Positions 1 through 8,682 of a stretch of 50,773 nucleotides of DNA are shown one piece after another. A program made the position numbers and the translations under genes. The DNA is from Pirellulales bacterium (GTDB taxonomy: Bacteria > Planctomycetota > Planctomycetia > Pirellulales > Thermoguttaceae). Where the stretch lies: the NCBI GenBank assembly GCA_020846145.1, contig JADLEL010000061.1:1-50773 (forward strand). The letters run 5' to 3'. The notes below the pieces were generated by a model. The model had not been told where the DNA came from. It saw only the letters and a program-made list of their open reading frames with translations, and made no database searches. The stretch's first letter is position 1. Each line of letters begins with the position of its first letter.

Positions 1-375
1 ACCCTCCGCCAAATCATGGAGGAAGTCTATCGCTTGTTCGACCGCCGTTGCCGGACGGACGCCGCCTTGGACAAATTGGCTAAATTGCGGATGCGCGTGC
101 GGCGTTTCAAGCAGGTCGGAAAGACCCTGGGCAAGTTGTTCTCTCCCAACCTGGAAAAGGCGTTGACCTTCCTGGACGACAAACTCCTTCCTTCCACCTC
201 CAATGCGGTGGAACGCGGTAATCGTCGCCATCGCAAAATGCAAAAGACGATCTATCGCGTCCGCACGCAACGAAACCTTCATGCGCGAATCGCGATCGAT
301 ATGCTCCGGGACGCTCAGGCGCGAGGGCGTTTTGATACAACTCAAACATTGCATCATGCCCGAACCGGATGGTAA
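1..375 (+). CDS. transposase, C-terminal fragment (5' end outside window)
   Basis: The frame is open from base 1, so the gene begins before the window. The visible part is basic and carries the motif TSNAVERGNRRHRKMQK followed by YRVRT. This resembles the C-terminus of transposases filed under ISL3 or unclassified (ISNCY) families, but I cannot fix the family. The last codon and TAA stop (373-375) come from the first bases of a miniature element that starts at 372. Removing the element and one copy of its 8-bp duplication (ACCGGATG) recreates ...ARTG followed by TGA, which was probably the original end. No terminal inverted repeat of the parent IS is visible downstream. The gene may be a remnant, since only the 3' part can be judged. 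Confidence 0.7.
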   Translation, partial: TLRQIMEEVYRLFDRRCRTDAALDKLAKLRMRVRRFKQVGKTLGKLFSPNLEKALTFLDDKLLPSTSNAVERGNRRHRKMQKTIYRVRTQRNLHARIAIDMLRDAQARGRFDTTQTLHHARTGW

Positions 376-576
376 GCGTTCACGCCCTGGACGGGGACTG
401 GTCCATTTTTCGGCGTGAAAACGTATTTTGCGGACAAACGGCAGGCCGAAAACATGGACCTGTCCCCTTCCCGCGGCGCGAAGGGGACAGTCCCATTTTC
501 GCGGCGATTAAGCACTTTTAGAGTACCATAATTTTTTGCGCCGCGAAAATCGGGACAGTCCCCTGTGAACGCATAC
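372..576 (+). mobile_element. miniature IS66-like element, copy A
   Basis: 205 bp with ends GTAAGCGTTCAC and GTGAACGCATAC, which are inverted repeats with one mismatch. It is flanked by a perfect 8-bp direct repeat ACCGGATG (364-371 and 577-584). Inside are two successive hairpins. One pairs GGGGACTGGTCCAT with ATGGACCTGTCCCC, the other pairs GGGGACAGTCCC with GGGACAGTCCCC. It has no coding capacity of its own. GTAA-type ends and 8-bp duplications are known for the IS66 family, so mobilisation by an IS66-type transposase is inferred. Confidence 0.85.
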
Positions 577-584
577 ACCGGATG

Positions 585-723
585 AAATATCCTGATAATG
601 ATGCTACAGACTCGGAATAAACGTGTCTTTTGCCGATGGATTGCAAATTGGTAATTTCAAATTGCAATTTGCAATCAAACGCTTACCCTTGATCTCCTCC
701 GTGCCCTCCGCGCCTCCGTGGTG
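585..723. repeat. AT-rich palindromic tract plus CTCCGTG-type repeat
   Basis: A palindromic tract built on GCAAATTGGTAATT and AATTGCAATTTGCAA (about 640-677) is followed by a CTCCGTG/CCTCCGTGG run (about 693-722), just after the end of the PEP-CTERM gene. The same arrangement occurs at 26585-26905, where copy E of the miniature element has inserted into it. No gene is seen. Confidence 0.5.
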
Positions 724-2523
724 TTATCCTTTCCCTCTCTTCCGCCTCCAGGCCGCCGCCAATCCCATCAGCCCGCAAACCAGCAACACCGCCGTCCCCG
801 GTTCGGGCACGGTCGCGGCGTAGGTACTCATGCCGGTTACGGTGAAATTGACGTATTGGCCGTCGAAATTCACGTCGCTCGCGGAGAACTTCGTCCACGC
901 GGTCCCGTTGTAGCTCCACAATTGCAAAAGCTCCCGCGAGTACCGCCCGCCGGTATCGAACGAAAGATAAACCGGCTCCCCCGCTACGTAACCGCTCGTA
1001 GTCTTTAGCGTCCACCCTCCGAGCACCGTCTGCCCCAGCCCGGCGAGCGATTCTAATGCATCCAAGGTTCCTCCGCTAATGGCCGTGGCCGTAAACGTCA
1101 GCGGCTTCGAAGTCGCCGACGCCAAAAAACTCGCCCCCAGCCTCCACCCGCTTCCCCCATCCTCAATCATCGCCCGTTGCATCGAAATCAAATCGACATC
1201 CAAAGCCACTCCCGAATTTCCCGCCTGCACTCCCGAAACGGTGAACTCGTGGCTCGTCGCGTTCCACGTTCCGCCGACCGCCTGATAAGCACCGCTGCCG
1301 CTCCAAGTTCCCGCCGAGATTGGCGAATAGACATTCCCGGCCGTAGTGCTTGCCCCGGCAAGAATGCGAACCTTGCCGCTGTTGGCTAGAGTACCGCTGC
1401 CATAGTTGACAAAAAGCTTGCTTTCCCTGCCCACATCGATCGCCAGGAGCGATAGACTATTAATAATAACATCGTTAGCCATAACCTCTCCGCCGTTTAT
1501 GATATTTAAGGTCCCGATATGAGTGGAACCTACCATGAGAATAACAGTATTAATCCATTTTGAACCTGGATCGATCACCGTTGCGGTACCGATACCACCC
1601 TCACCCAGGTAGCCGTGGGTATTACTGACCTGACCACCCGCTTCAATGTTCAGCATGCCTTTCTCATGGAAACCAACGTAAAGTGCATTGCTGGTCCACA
1701 TAGAGCCTATACCGGTAACTAATACTGTACCGCTGCCGCTATTCCATTCAGCACTTTGCCCCAGAAATCCATAATAACTGCTTACGTGGCCACCATCCTC
1801 AATTTTCAACAAGCCGTGGCCATCGCGACCAATGTAAAGATTTTTGTCATTGATCCACTCTGAACCAAGTCCACTAACCGTTGCAATCCCCGTTGAACCA
1901 GCATAGTAACCCAAAATACCGTTGGATGATGTAACCGACAAACCCTCGGCAATTCTAAGAGTGCCAAAGCCCTCATAACCTGTACCTAAAAAGCCAGTTC
2001 CATCCAAATTCAGATTCAGTTTGCCACCGTTGCCGAAAGACAATGTTTGCTGTAGTCCGTGGATGCTATCGAAATATATGTTGCCATCAAGCACCAAACC
2101 CTTGGTCGAAATAATTCCATCGCCAAAAAGGGCCGTCGGTGAAGAGTAGAGCGTTCCTGCGGTAACAACGCCGCCAGAGACAACGTTCAGGGTACTGTTG
2201 TTGGATTTCCTGATGAAGAGAACATCGCTATTGATCCATATCGAGCCAGTTCCAATAACAGTTACCGTTCCCGTAGAGTTATAATTGGATCCCAGGTAGG
2301 CGGATCTGCTATACAAGCTACTACCACTATCAACAGTAACTGCCCCTGGATAAGACCTACCAATGAAACCAACAGTATTGGATGTCCAAGTCGTCGGATC
2401 CGCCGGATTCACATCCCCCGTCCAGACGATTGCCGCGTGGACCGACGAAGTTGGGCAGGCGAGAAAACATATTGCACCCAACAGCATAGCGATCCACAGA
2501 TATCTTCCGAGAATTCTTTTCAT
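724..2523 (-). CDS. PEP-CTERM surface protein with T5SS/PEP-CTERM-associated repeats
   Basis: 599 residues. It has a signal peptide (residues 1-30, ending SSVHA) and at least five imperfect repeats of about 45-50 residues, roughly residues 90-350. Each has the pattern L.IG...G.L.I..GG.V.....G.LG followed by GTATV.G.GS.W, typical of the T5SS/PEP-CTERM-associated repeat that forms beta-helical stalks. The C-terminus has VPEPG, a hydrophobic helix and RRKRGKG, the PEP-CTERM sorting signal that an exosortase would cleave. A strong ribosome site (AAAGGAGG) precedes the ATG. No exosortase gene lies in the window. Probable role: exported, possibly surface-anchored protein tied to exopolysaccharide. 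Repeat and anchor calls are firm; the biological role is inferred. Confidence 0.85.
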   Translation of the reverse strand: MKRILGRYLWIAMLLGAICFLACPTSSVHAAIVWTGDVNPADPTTWTSNTVGFIGRSYPGAVTVDSGSSLYSRSAYLGSNYNSTGTVTVIGTGSIWINSDVLFIRKSNNSTLNVVSGGVVTAGTLYSSPTALFGDGIISTKGLVLDGNIYFDSIHGLQQTLSFGNGGKLNLNLDGTGFLGTGYEGFGTLRIAEGLSVTSSNGILGYYAGSTGIATVSGLGSEWINDKNLYIGRDGHGLLKIEDGGHVSSYYGFLGQSAEWNSGSGTVLVTGIGSMWTSNALYVGFHEKGMLNIEAGGQVSNTHGYLGEGGIGTATVIDPGSKWINTVILMVGSTHIGTLNIINGGEVMANDVIINSLSLLAIDVGRESKLFVNYGSGTLANSGKVRILAGASTTAGNVYSPISAGTWSGSGAYQAVGGTWNATSHEFTVSGVQAGNSGVALDVDLISMQRAMIEDGGSGWRLGASFLASATSKPLTFTATAISGGTLDALESLAGLGQTVLGGWTLKTTSGYVAGEPVYLSFDTGGRYSRELLQLWSYNGTAWTKFSASDVNFDGQYVNFTVTGMSTYAATVPEPGTAVLLVCGLMGLAAAWRRKRGKG

Positions 2524-2773
2524 CTTCGTGCCTCCTTTAATAATCGCTCCGAAAAAATCGCGCCGAATAAACGGAATAATGCCGCGCAGGGCAGGATTGT
2601 TGAGCGAAAAATCGTCGTCCGGGTAGAATGCCTCGCTTTGCCGGGCAACGCACGCGGGGTTGCCGTCGCCGCCCTCGTTTCACCGCGCCGAACGCCCGAA
2701 CCGCCGCTGCAAACATGGCCCAAGAAGCAGTTTTCGGCGGAGGATCAATCGTTCGCGTTGCAGACCCGTCGGG

Positions 2774-2851
2774 TAGGGTGCGTGCTTGCACGCACGCGCG
2801 GCGATTTCCCGCATCAATGCGTGTGTGCAAACGCACACCCTACGGATCGCG
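2774..2851. repeat. hairpin-forming inverted repeat
   Basis: GTAGGGTGCGTGCTTGCACG on the left matches, in inverted form, the GTGTGCAAACGCACACCCTAC-like right arm. It is similar in style to dispersed GTAGGGTGCG repeats in many genomes. Function unknown. Confidence 0.5.
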
Positions 2852-3186
2852 GCCTCTCGCAACGGAAAAACGAATGCGGCTCGTCAACTCGTTCGTGCCC
2901 GGTAAAAAAGTGCCGATCGCCCTAGAAATCGGCACCGATCGCCAATCGGCGTACCCCCAATTTACCCTCTACGCGAAAAATTGTCAACGATTTTGCCAAC
3001 ATTTTCGTGGGATGGGCTTGCCGGGTGCCCCCGGGTTCTTTAAACCTGGGTGTCTTTGCCACAAGAGGACGCTGGGTACGGCGATTGGTTTGTCGGCCAG
3101 TGCCGTGCTCGACCGTGCGTCAATAACTTGACTTTCCCGGTTCCCTCCGCAAAACATCGCCAAACCGCTCGAATTATTTTCTGCCC

Positions 3187-3492
3187 GTAAGCGTTCACGG
3201 ATTAAGTGTTGGAGACCCGAGAGACGACAAGTGCGCAGCAACGAACGCCAGACGCTTCGGTTCGTGAAACGACTGGTTTTCCGCTGCGGCGACTGCATAT
3301 AGCGAACGCCTCGGACTGGAGGATTCAAGCCGCAACCGTCCGCTCGCGGTAATGTTTGATGCCAACTTTCCGACTTTCCCGGCCTCGTCCTGCGGGCCTT
3401 GCGGTCCATGAAAACTGGCTGTTTGTGGCGGAAACATTAACGAAACACGCATTTGATGGCAATCCCAATCCAATAACACCGTGAACGGATAC
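3187..3492. repeat. possible second element with IS66-like ends
   Basis: It starts GTAAGCGTTCAC, the same twelve bases as the miniature element, and ends GTGAACGGATAC, which matches the inverted start at 10 of 12 positions. The ~280-bp interior is unrelated to the hairpins of the miniature family, and I see no 8-bp direct repeat at the flanks. It could be an older non-autonomous derivative or a chance pairing of two solo ends. Confidence 0.35.
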
Positions 3493-3534
3493 CAATCTTC
3501 GTTCCCTCTTGTTTGTGGGAGGGAATTTTGGTTG

Positions 3535-4902
3535 TCACGAGTGCGACAGGTTCGTTCGCCAAAGTCCAAGGCCGCACAGCGCGCTCGCCAAGGCCAACAG
3601 CGTCAGGCCGCCGGGTTCGGGCACGGCTTGCGCGCCGCCGGCCGGAACGCCAATGCTCAAACCGGGAGCGACAATGCGCGCCGCGGTTATGGACCCGCTC
3701 GCCGCGACGTTGATATAGGACTCATAGACGACATTGCCGGTCACCGTGAGCGCCGCATTCACCGTCAGCGGATCGGAGATTTTCAGCGCCGCGCCGGAGG
3801 CCACGGTAATCTCGGTCGGGCTGGCAATCGTCAAGGGTAAGTTGATCTTCTGGGTGCCCTGGAGGACGTCGATCGACGCGCTGCCGGTGCTAACCTGCAT
3901 GGTGAGCGAATCGCCGACGATTTCGTACTTATTGGCGTTATCGATCGTCAGGCTTCCGAGCGTGAGCGGCGTCTCCGAAATGATCCAGCGGTTCGCCGTG
4001 ATCGCACTGCCAAGTATCGCTTCGGCATCGATGCCGTTGGGAACGGAAAGCGCGCCCCAATTGCCCAGCGTGTTCCAATCCCCCGTACTGTTGACGTTCC
4101 ATGTGGCCGGCGGCATGAAGAGAATGTCGAGCGACACGTTGTCGATCCAAGTCGTCCCACTATTGTTGGGGCCGTAACCAACCTTATAAGCAAACGAGGG
4201 ATCAAACACGACGCAGTTGACGCCGGTCGTGGGTATAACCGGAACACCGCTGGCTCCAAGCTCCCACCCGCCGCCAAGGCCGTAGTTGATGTACGCCGAT
4301 GAGACCCGGGCGCTGAGGTCGGCGACGAGCCGGACGCCGAACCAAGATCCGTCGCTAGGGATCGCTTTGCCCGTGTCCACCCAGGAAAGAGCAACGCTAT
4401 TGTAGATTTGCAGGGTGCTGCCGGTGTACGTAGCCGAGTTGTCTCCCGTCCCAAGGCTGCTCACCAGCGTGTCGCTGCTGGAACCGTCGAGCGAAAAGCC
4501 GAGCGTGCAGGAACTAACGAAATCGGCGGCGTTCTCTTCGCGCAGCCACGCTTCGACTTGGAAGGAGCCGACCTTAAACGGGCTGCCCGCCATTGTCGTG
4601 TAGCCCTGAAGTTGACCGCGTGCGCCAGACGCCGGCCGAGTGATCGAGACCGACTGGTTGGGGGAATAGGACTGGGTGTCCACCACCTTGGGCCGATTAC
4701 CGGCGGTGGTGCTGCTGGCTGAGGCAAGCCTCCATAACCCGTCGGTGGTTGCGGAATCACCTTGTCCGGTTATTTTGTTGTTGAATTCCCCAAGGGTGAA
4801 CGCGTCGAAGTTTTGCGTGAAAACGTTCGTCTGCGCATACGCTTCCGACGAGATGCCCAGGGCCAGTGCGGCGATGAACGGCATCGCTAATATGTATTTC
4901 AT
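3535..4902 (-). CDS. PEP-CTERM protein, paralogue of the next gene
   Basis: 455 residues: signal peptide (1-23, ending AYA), an N-terminal half (about 25-255) closely similar to the neighbouring gene at 5028-5984, a second beta-rich part (about 265-425), and a C-terminal PEP-CTERM signal (VPEPGG, hydrophobic segment, short polar tail). Shared motifs include TQNFDAFTLGEF, GLWRLAS, GYTT.AGSPF and GLGGGWELG. The second part has the DWNTLGNWG and LTIDNANKYEI style of passenger/autotransporter-like repeats seen in many planctomycete PEP-CTERM proteins. Probably exported and sorted by an exosortase. The N-terminal half may be a carbohydrate-binding jelly-roll-like fold, but this is a guess from composition. 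Confidence 0.8.
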   Translation of the reverse strand: MKYILAMPFIAALALGISSEAYAQTNVFTQNFDAFTLGEFNNKITGQGDSATTDGLWRLASASSTTAGNRPKVVDTQSYSPNQSVSITRPASGARGQLQGYTTMAGSPFKVGSFQVEAWLREENAADFVSSCTLGFSLDGSSSDTLVSSLGTGDNSATYTGSTLQIYNSVALSWVDTGKAIPSDGSWFGVRLVADLSARVSSAYINYGLGGGWELGASGVPVIPTTGVNCVVFDPSFAYKVGYGPNNSGTTWIDNVSLDILFMPPATWNVNSTGDWNTLGNWGALSVPNGIDAEAILGSAITANRWIISETPLTLGSLTIDNANKYEIVGDSLTMQVSTGSASIDVLQGTQKINLPLTIASPTEITVASGAALKISDPLTVNAALTVTGNVVYESYINVAASGSITAARIVAPGLSIGVPAGGAQAVPEPGGLTLLALASALCGLGLWRTNLSHS

Positions 4903-5027
4903 AATCGAGTCTCCAAAAAAGTTGTAACAAGTGTTAAGCGAAACAAGCTGTCAATGGACAATCCCCATTGCTCATTCCGTCGGCAGTTCCACGCGAACGG
5001 CACGGAAGGCAAACGCCGCTCGATGTT

Positions 5028-5984
5028 TCATGCGTCGATTCTCCCTTCGTTTCTTGGTGTCGGACAGTTGCATGGAGCAAATTCCTTGCAGGCAAGTTGA
5101 CGGAAATTCAGGCCTTGCCTACGCTTCTTCCAAACCCAAGCCGACAGGCCAAATAATCCCGTGGCCAACAAGGCCAAGGTGGACGGTTCGGGAATCTGCT
5201 CGAGCGATACGTTGTCGATCCAGGTTGTGCCGCTATTGACGGACGTTCCGTTGCTGCCAAAAGCGAATGAAGGATCAAACACAACCGCGTTGACGCCGCT
5301 GACACTGGCGGCCGTCGCGGCGGCGACCCCGCTGACGCCCAATTCCCACCCGCCGCCGAGGCCATAGTTGATGTACGCCGACGAGGCTCTGGTATCGAGA
5401 TCGGTGACAAGTCTCACTCCGAACCAGGACCCGTCGGTCGGGATAACCTTGTGGGTACTCACCCAGGCGAGGGCCGCCATATCATAGACTTGCAGCACGC
5501 TGGCGCCGTCGCCTGCGCTCCAACCCGTCCCAATCTTACTCACCCCCGGGTCGCTGGTGCTGCCATCGAGCGCGAGGTCGAATGTGCAGGAACTCACGTT
5601 CCCGCCGGCGTTCTCCTCCCGAAGCCAAACTTCGAGTTGGTAGATACCGGTGGCAAACGGGCTACCGGCCACGGTCGTGTAGCCCTGAAGCTTACCGCGG
5701 GCGCCGCTCGCCGGCCGGGTGATTGAGGCCGACTGGCTGGGCGAGTAGGACTGGGTGTTCACCACCTTGGGCCGGTTACCGGCGGTGGTGTCGCTGCTCG
5801 AGGCAAGCCTCCACAAACCGTCGGTGGTTGCGGAATTGCCTTTTCCGGTTGTCTTGCTGGTGAATTCGCCCAGGGTGAACGCGTCGAAGTTTTGCGAGAA
5901 AATCATCCCGGCGCGCACCGGGGGCGACATGCCCAAGGCAAGCACGCCGGCGAACAAGCATAGTAACGCGCGTCTCATAATCAA
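5028..5984 (-). CDS. PEP-CTERM protein, shorter paralogue with C-terminal extension
   Basis: 318 residues. Signal peptide 1-25, then a domain nearly parallel in sequence to the N-terminal half of the upstream paralogue (SQNFDAFTLGEF, GLWRLASSS, GLGGGWELGVSG, NSGTTWIDNVSLEQ). IPEPST, a hydrophobic helix and WKKRR form a standard PEP-CTERM signal. The frame does not stop there: 27 further residues follow, rich in Cys, Asn and Pro (...ACKEFAPCNC...). PEP-CTERM signals are normally at the extreme C-terminus, so the original stop may have been lost by mutation. Tandem placement and high similarity point to local duplication, with the longer copy gaining an extra domain or this one losing it. Confidence 0.8.
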   Translation of the reverse strand: MIMRRALLCLFAGVLALGMSPPVRAGMIFSQNFDAFTLGEFTSKTTGKGNSATTDGLWRLASSSDTTAGNRPKVVNTQSYSPSQSASITRPASGARGKLQGYTTVAGSPFATGIYQLEVWLREENAGGNVSSCTFDLALDGSTSDPGVSKIGTGWSAGDGASVLQVYDMAALAWVSTHKVIPTDGSWFGVRLVTDLDTRASSAYINYGLGGGWELGVSGVAAATAASVSGVNAVVFDPSFAFGSNGTSVNSGTTWIDNVSLEQIPEPSTLALLATGLFGLSAWVWKKRRQGLNFRQLACKEFAPCNCPTPRNEGRIDA

Positions 5985-6429
5985 ACCTCCGTCTAGCTAG
6001 ATGTTTTTGTGGTGTCTAAGGATATGCAAAACAAACAACAGCTAGGTTCCTCGCGGAATCGATAAGCGATCGCGGAAAAGACCGCCTCACCTCCGCAACG
6101 CCGCCGGGAACGGGATTGGGAGATGACGCAAGATACCTAGTCTCTTCGGCAAGCGCTCGACAGAGCAATCAGGCAGCGCACCGGCGACTAGCGCCCATCG
6201 GGCCGCCTCGCCTTCGCACTCTTCATCCTGCGCGTGGGCGCCGAATTCACGGGCCAACCGCTTGCCTTTTTCGCGCCGCTACCTCCGACCTAAATGAGTT
6301 TTGATGAGACGAAAATCACATCCGTTTACAAATCTCCTCGGGAACGATCGTTCGTTGTCGCGCTACTTCCTTTCTTGGTTTTCCCATCGCCGCTGCCGGG
6401 GCGTCAATTCTTTTCAATCCGGAGCAGCT
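5985..6429. other. intergenic region, nothing recognisable
   Basis: About 445 bases upstream of the PEP-CTERM pair. No open frame with a ribosome site or conserved motif was found. Any promoter for the 5028-5984 gene should lie in its left part, but I see no clear sigma-70 boxes. Confidence 0.4.
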
Positions 6430-6534
6430 AGCCCGCATTATTCATAAAAGCGATTTGTAAAAGCGGCATCTTGCCGCTTTTGCCTAAAATGCGGCAGGAT
6501 GCCGCATCTACGATGTTTATGAATAATCCCGGCT
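6430..6534. repeat. hairpin element with ATTATTCATAAA inverted ends, TA-flanked
   Basis: Arms at 6430-6448 and 6516-6534 match at 17 of 19 positions as an inverted repeat (core ATTATTCATAAA / TTTATGAATAAT). Two inner hairpins follow one another: AAAGCGGCATCTTGCCGCTTT and ATGCGGCAGGATGCCGCAT types. The element is bounded by TA on both sides, and its right boundary overlaps the stop codon of the regulator gene. TA duplication is typical of IS630/mariner-type mobilisation, but that is only suggestive here. It could also serve as a two-way terminator. Confidence 0.55.
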
Positions 6535-7723
6535 AGGGCATTCGCAATTCGGCCGGCGCCGGACCGAGCGTTTGCCCCGCGGTGAATTCGAGGGAAATCA
6601 GGGCTTGCTCGCCGTCGTCGATGGGCCGAATGCCGTTGCGCATTTCCTGCAACAGTTCGACGGCCCGCAAGCCTACCTTTTGCTCGTCCACCGTCACCGA
6701 CGCCAGTTGCCGAATGATCGTTCCCCGGCGATCCGCGCCGCCGAAGCCGACGAGCGAAACGTCTTCCGGGATCCGCAATCCCAATCGCCCGAGTTGCAGG
6801 AACAGCACCTCGGCCAAGTTGTCGAAGCTCGCCATGATGGCGGTCGGCCGGTCCGGCCGGCGGCAGATCCGCTGAAGGACCTCGAAAACCTCTTCCTCGC
6901 GGTTGCCGAGTTCCGCGGACGTGAAGGGAAGCCGGCAGATCAATTCGTCGGGCGCCTCTCCGCCTACCGCTTCGAGGGCATCGCGAAAACCGGCCGTCAC
7001 CTGCTGGGTGTATTGCGAATATTCCGGATTCGAATGGCCGAACAGGAACTGCGCCGCGCGGCGATGCCCGTGGCGGACAAAAGCCTCGCCCGCGAGCCGG
7101 CCTTGCTCGTAAAAGGGCAGCAGCAGGGCCGGCGCTTGGATTCCCTCCACCGGTCGATGACAGAAGACGACGGGAATCCCGCGCTCGTGAAGCTGCCGGA
7201 TCTGATACGACGGAATGGGAAAACTGGCCGGCACCATGACCACGCCGGCCACGTGCTTGTCGATGAGTTGGAGCACGATGTCGGATTGCCGCGCCACGTC
7301 GTTATTGGTGTTGCAAACGAGCGTCTGATAATGGATTTCGCCGCTGGCGGCTTCGAAACCGTGCAAAAGCGCGGGATAGAATCCGCTGCGGGTTTCCGGC
7401 ACGACCAGGGCGAAGATCTCCAAGCCGTGCTGTAGTTTTCGCCGCACGTCGTTTTCCACGAAGGTCCCCTTGCCCTGCACGCGGCGGATCAATCCCTCAT
7501 TTTCCAGCGAAGCCATTGCCTGGCGCACGGTCGTCCGCGCCACGCCCAATCTTTCCACCAAACGATGCTCGGAAGGCAAGGCTTGGCCGGGCTTCAGCCG
7601 GCCGGCAATCATCGCGTCGATCAGGTGTTCTCTCAGCCTTTCGTGCTTCGGTTGGCCCGAAGACGAGTGCGAAGAAAGATCGAGAGTGAATAGCTTTTGC
7701 TCGCTCATTCGAGGGTCATCCAT
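6533..7723 (-). CDS. GntR-type regulator with LacI-like sugar-binding domain
   Basis: 396 residues. An N-terminal winged helix (about 22-92: LPSEHRLVERLGVARTTVRQ, then GLIRRVQGKGTFV) is typical of GntR proteins. Residues about 115-385 form a periplasmic-binding-protein/LacI-like effector domain (motifs GVVMVPA, FGHSNPEYSQ, DVSLVGFGG, LASVTVDEQKVG). This is the AraR-like architecture, which normally binds a sugar or sugar derivative and represses catabolic genes. A palindromic box lies just downstream of its own promoter. It stands beside the sugar-catabolism genes at 9.8-22 kb, so it is the best candidate for their regulator; that link is inferred. Two in-frame ATGs (7723, 7708) are possible starts. 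Confidence 0.85.
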   Translation of the reverse strand: MDDPRMSEQKLFTLDLSSHSSSGQPKHERLREHLIDAMIAGRLKPGQALPSEHRLVERLGVARTTVRQAMASLENEGLIRRVQGKGTFVENDVRRKLQHGLEIFALVVPETRSGFYPALLHGFEAASGEIHYQTLVCNTNNDVARQSDIVLQLIDKHVAGVVMVPASFPIPSYQIRQLHERGIPVVFCHRPVEGIQAPALLLPFYEQGRLAGEAFVRHGHRRAAQFLFGHSNPEYSQYTQQVTAGFRDALEAVGGEAPDELICRLPFTSAELGNREEEVFEVLQRICRRPDRPTAIMASFDNLAEVLFLQLGRLGLRIPEDVSLVGFGGADRRGTIIRQLASVTVDEQKVGLRAVELLQEMRNGIRPIDDGEQALISLEFTAGQTLGPAPAELRMP

Positions 7724-7759
7724 TCCGTGGTGTCCAATAAGGTCGAAAAGTTGCGCCTT

Positions 7760-7779
7760 GGTTCAACATTGAATCAACC
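7760..7779. promoter_or_regulatory. palindromic operator candidate for the GntR regulator
   Basis: An imperfect palindrome GGTTCAACAT/TGAATCAACC sits about 20 bp downstream of the predicted transcription start and 37 bp before the coding region. The position suits autoregulation by the GntR/LacI-type protein. No footprint evidence; inferred from symmetry and place. Confidence 0.4.
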
Positions 7780-7803
7780 TGTCTATAACACATACTAACC
7801 ATT

Positions 7804-7832
7804 AAGATACAACTCGTTGAAATGACTGTCAA
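7804..7832 (-). promoter_or_regulatory. sigma-70-like promoter of the GntR regulator
   Basis: On the minus strand a perfect TTGACA (7827-7832) is followed after 17 bases by TATCTT (7804-7809), giving a start near 7797. This is one of the clearest consensus promoters in the window. Confidence 0.6.
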
Positions 7833-8127
7833 TCACCTTAATAGGGGGTATGCAGGCGGTTTATTATCTTGTCGGATTCATCGTGCCCCGTCGTCTTTGG
7901 ATCGAGATAAACGCAGAGATATCGTCATATTATAGAATATGCAACAATGATTGAAAATAATTTAGTCCATACGTGACTCAGGGGCCAAATCGTAAAATGT
8001 GACTATTTAATGCATATTTAAGCATCAATAATAATGGGGAATTACCGAGATAATAAGGGTTTCTTGACATAATTGGTAGATACCAGATAGAATCAACCAC
8101 TTTGATGTTTCGGATTCGTCCGACTTT
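7833..8127. other. AT-rich intergenic region
   Basis: Nearly 300 bases of lower-GC sequence with no ribosome site or conserved frame. A minus-strand open frame (7978-8640) runs through it but has no plausible composition or motif over this part. Confidence 0.35.
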
Positions 8128-8245
8128 GAACCAGTCCAGTATCAAGACCGCGTTTTGTTCAATGCGGGCACGGTTTGGTTGGCGATTCTGCGAGGTGGGA
8201 GCCTTGCGGACATTGCGTTCCCAGGCGGGAGCCTGGGAACGAGAA
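8128..8245. repeat. dispersed hairpin repeat, copy 1
   Basis: It begins GAACCAGTCCAGTATCAAG and ends in the perfect hairpin TTCCCAGGC/GGGA/GCCTGGGAA. A second copy in opposite orientation lies at 40467-40574. The two are nearly identical apart from an extra block of about 11 bases here (about 8179-8190). It is non-coding and looks like a REP/MITE-type sequence. Confidence 0.7.
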
Positions 8246-8298
8246 AAACGCGGAGTTGATGTTGGACAGGTACTAATGATGGCGTATTCCCAAGGAGC

Positions 8299-8643
8299 AT
8301 GGTCGTGACCGATCATCGGCGCATTCAGGCCAACGCCGGTCTGGTGGACGGCTGGTTCGTGGAAAAGATGGGCCGCGGCGTCCCCAATCCCTTCGTTGCC
8401 AGCCTTGAACAAGTCGCCCGACATCATCGGGAGAAATCGCGACTGCTCGCCGCCGCGCGCCGCCTGAAGCTGGAGATGAAAATGGTCCCCGTCGAACTTA
8501 TCGTCGGCCCGTCGGAGGGGCATCGATCGATCGACGACGCATACCGACTCGAAGCCCGATTTTTGCGGAAGCACTTCCGGGCGCAATCCACCGAAGTCGA
8601 GTCGCATGCTGGATCGAGGAGTCAAGCAGATCGCTCTCAATAA
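8299..8643 (+). other. uncharacterised open frame, doubtful
   Basis: 114 residues, basic, rich in Arg and His. A purine run AAGGAG lies 1 base before the ATG and 7 bases before an in-frame GTG at 8305, so the GTG is the better start. Third positions are GC-rich, which favours coding. However, the opposite strand is also open over the same stretch (7978-8640) and I recognise neither product. It may be a degraded gene read on either strand. No function can be given. Confidence 0.25.
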
Positions 8644-8682
8644 CTATCTCCGTTCTTTATCGACCTACAGGAGACCATCCCC

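Larger units (their letters stand above)
2524..3534. other. 1-kb intergenic stretch with hairpins, no convincing gene
   Basis: Several short overlapping open frames occur on both strands, but none has a credible start with a ribosome site or recognisable motifs. It contains an inverted pair GTAGGGTGCGTGCTTGCACG / GTGTGCAAACGCACACCCTAC-like (about 2774-2851), which would form a long hairpin. It also holds a segment with IS66-like ends (3187-3492), listed separately. It separates the first PEP-CTERM gene from the paralogue pair. Confidence 0.5.

Noticed and set aside
354..578. Repeated small frames such as MLNRRENGTVPLAPREGDRS and MDLSPSRGARGTVPFSRR at 354, 9150, 26514, 30557 and 30837
   Set aside because: These are translations of the hairpins of the miniature element, with no ribosome site and no function beyond the repeat.
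7978..8640. 220-residue minus-strand frame opposite the 8299-8643 frame
   Set aside because: Spans a dispersed repeat and an AT-rich stretch; no start signal. Kept only as an uncertain region.
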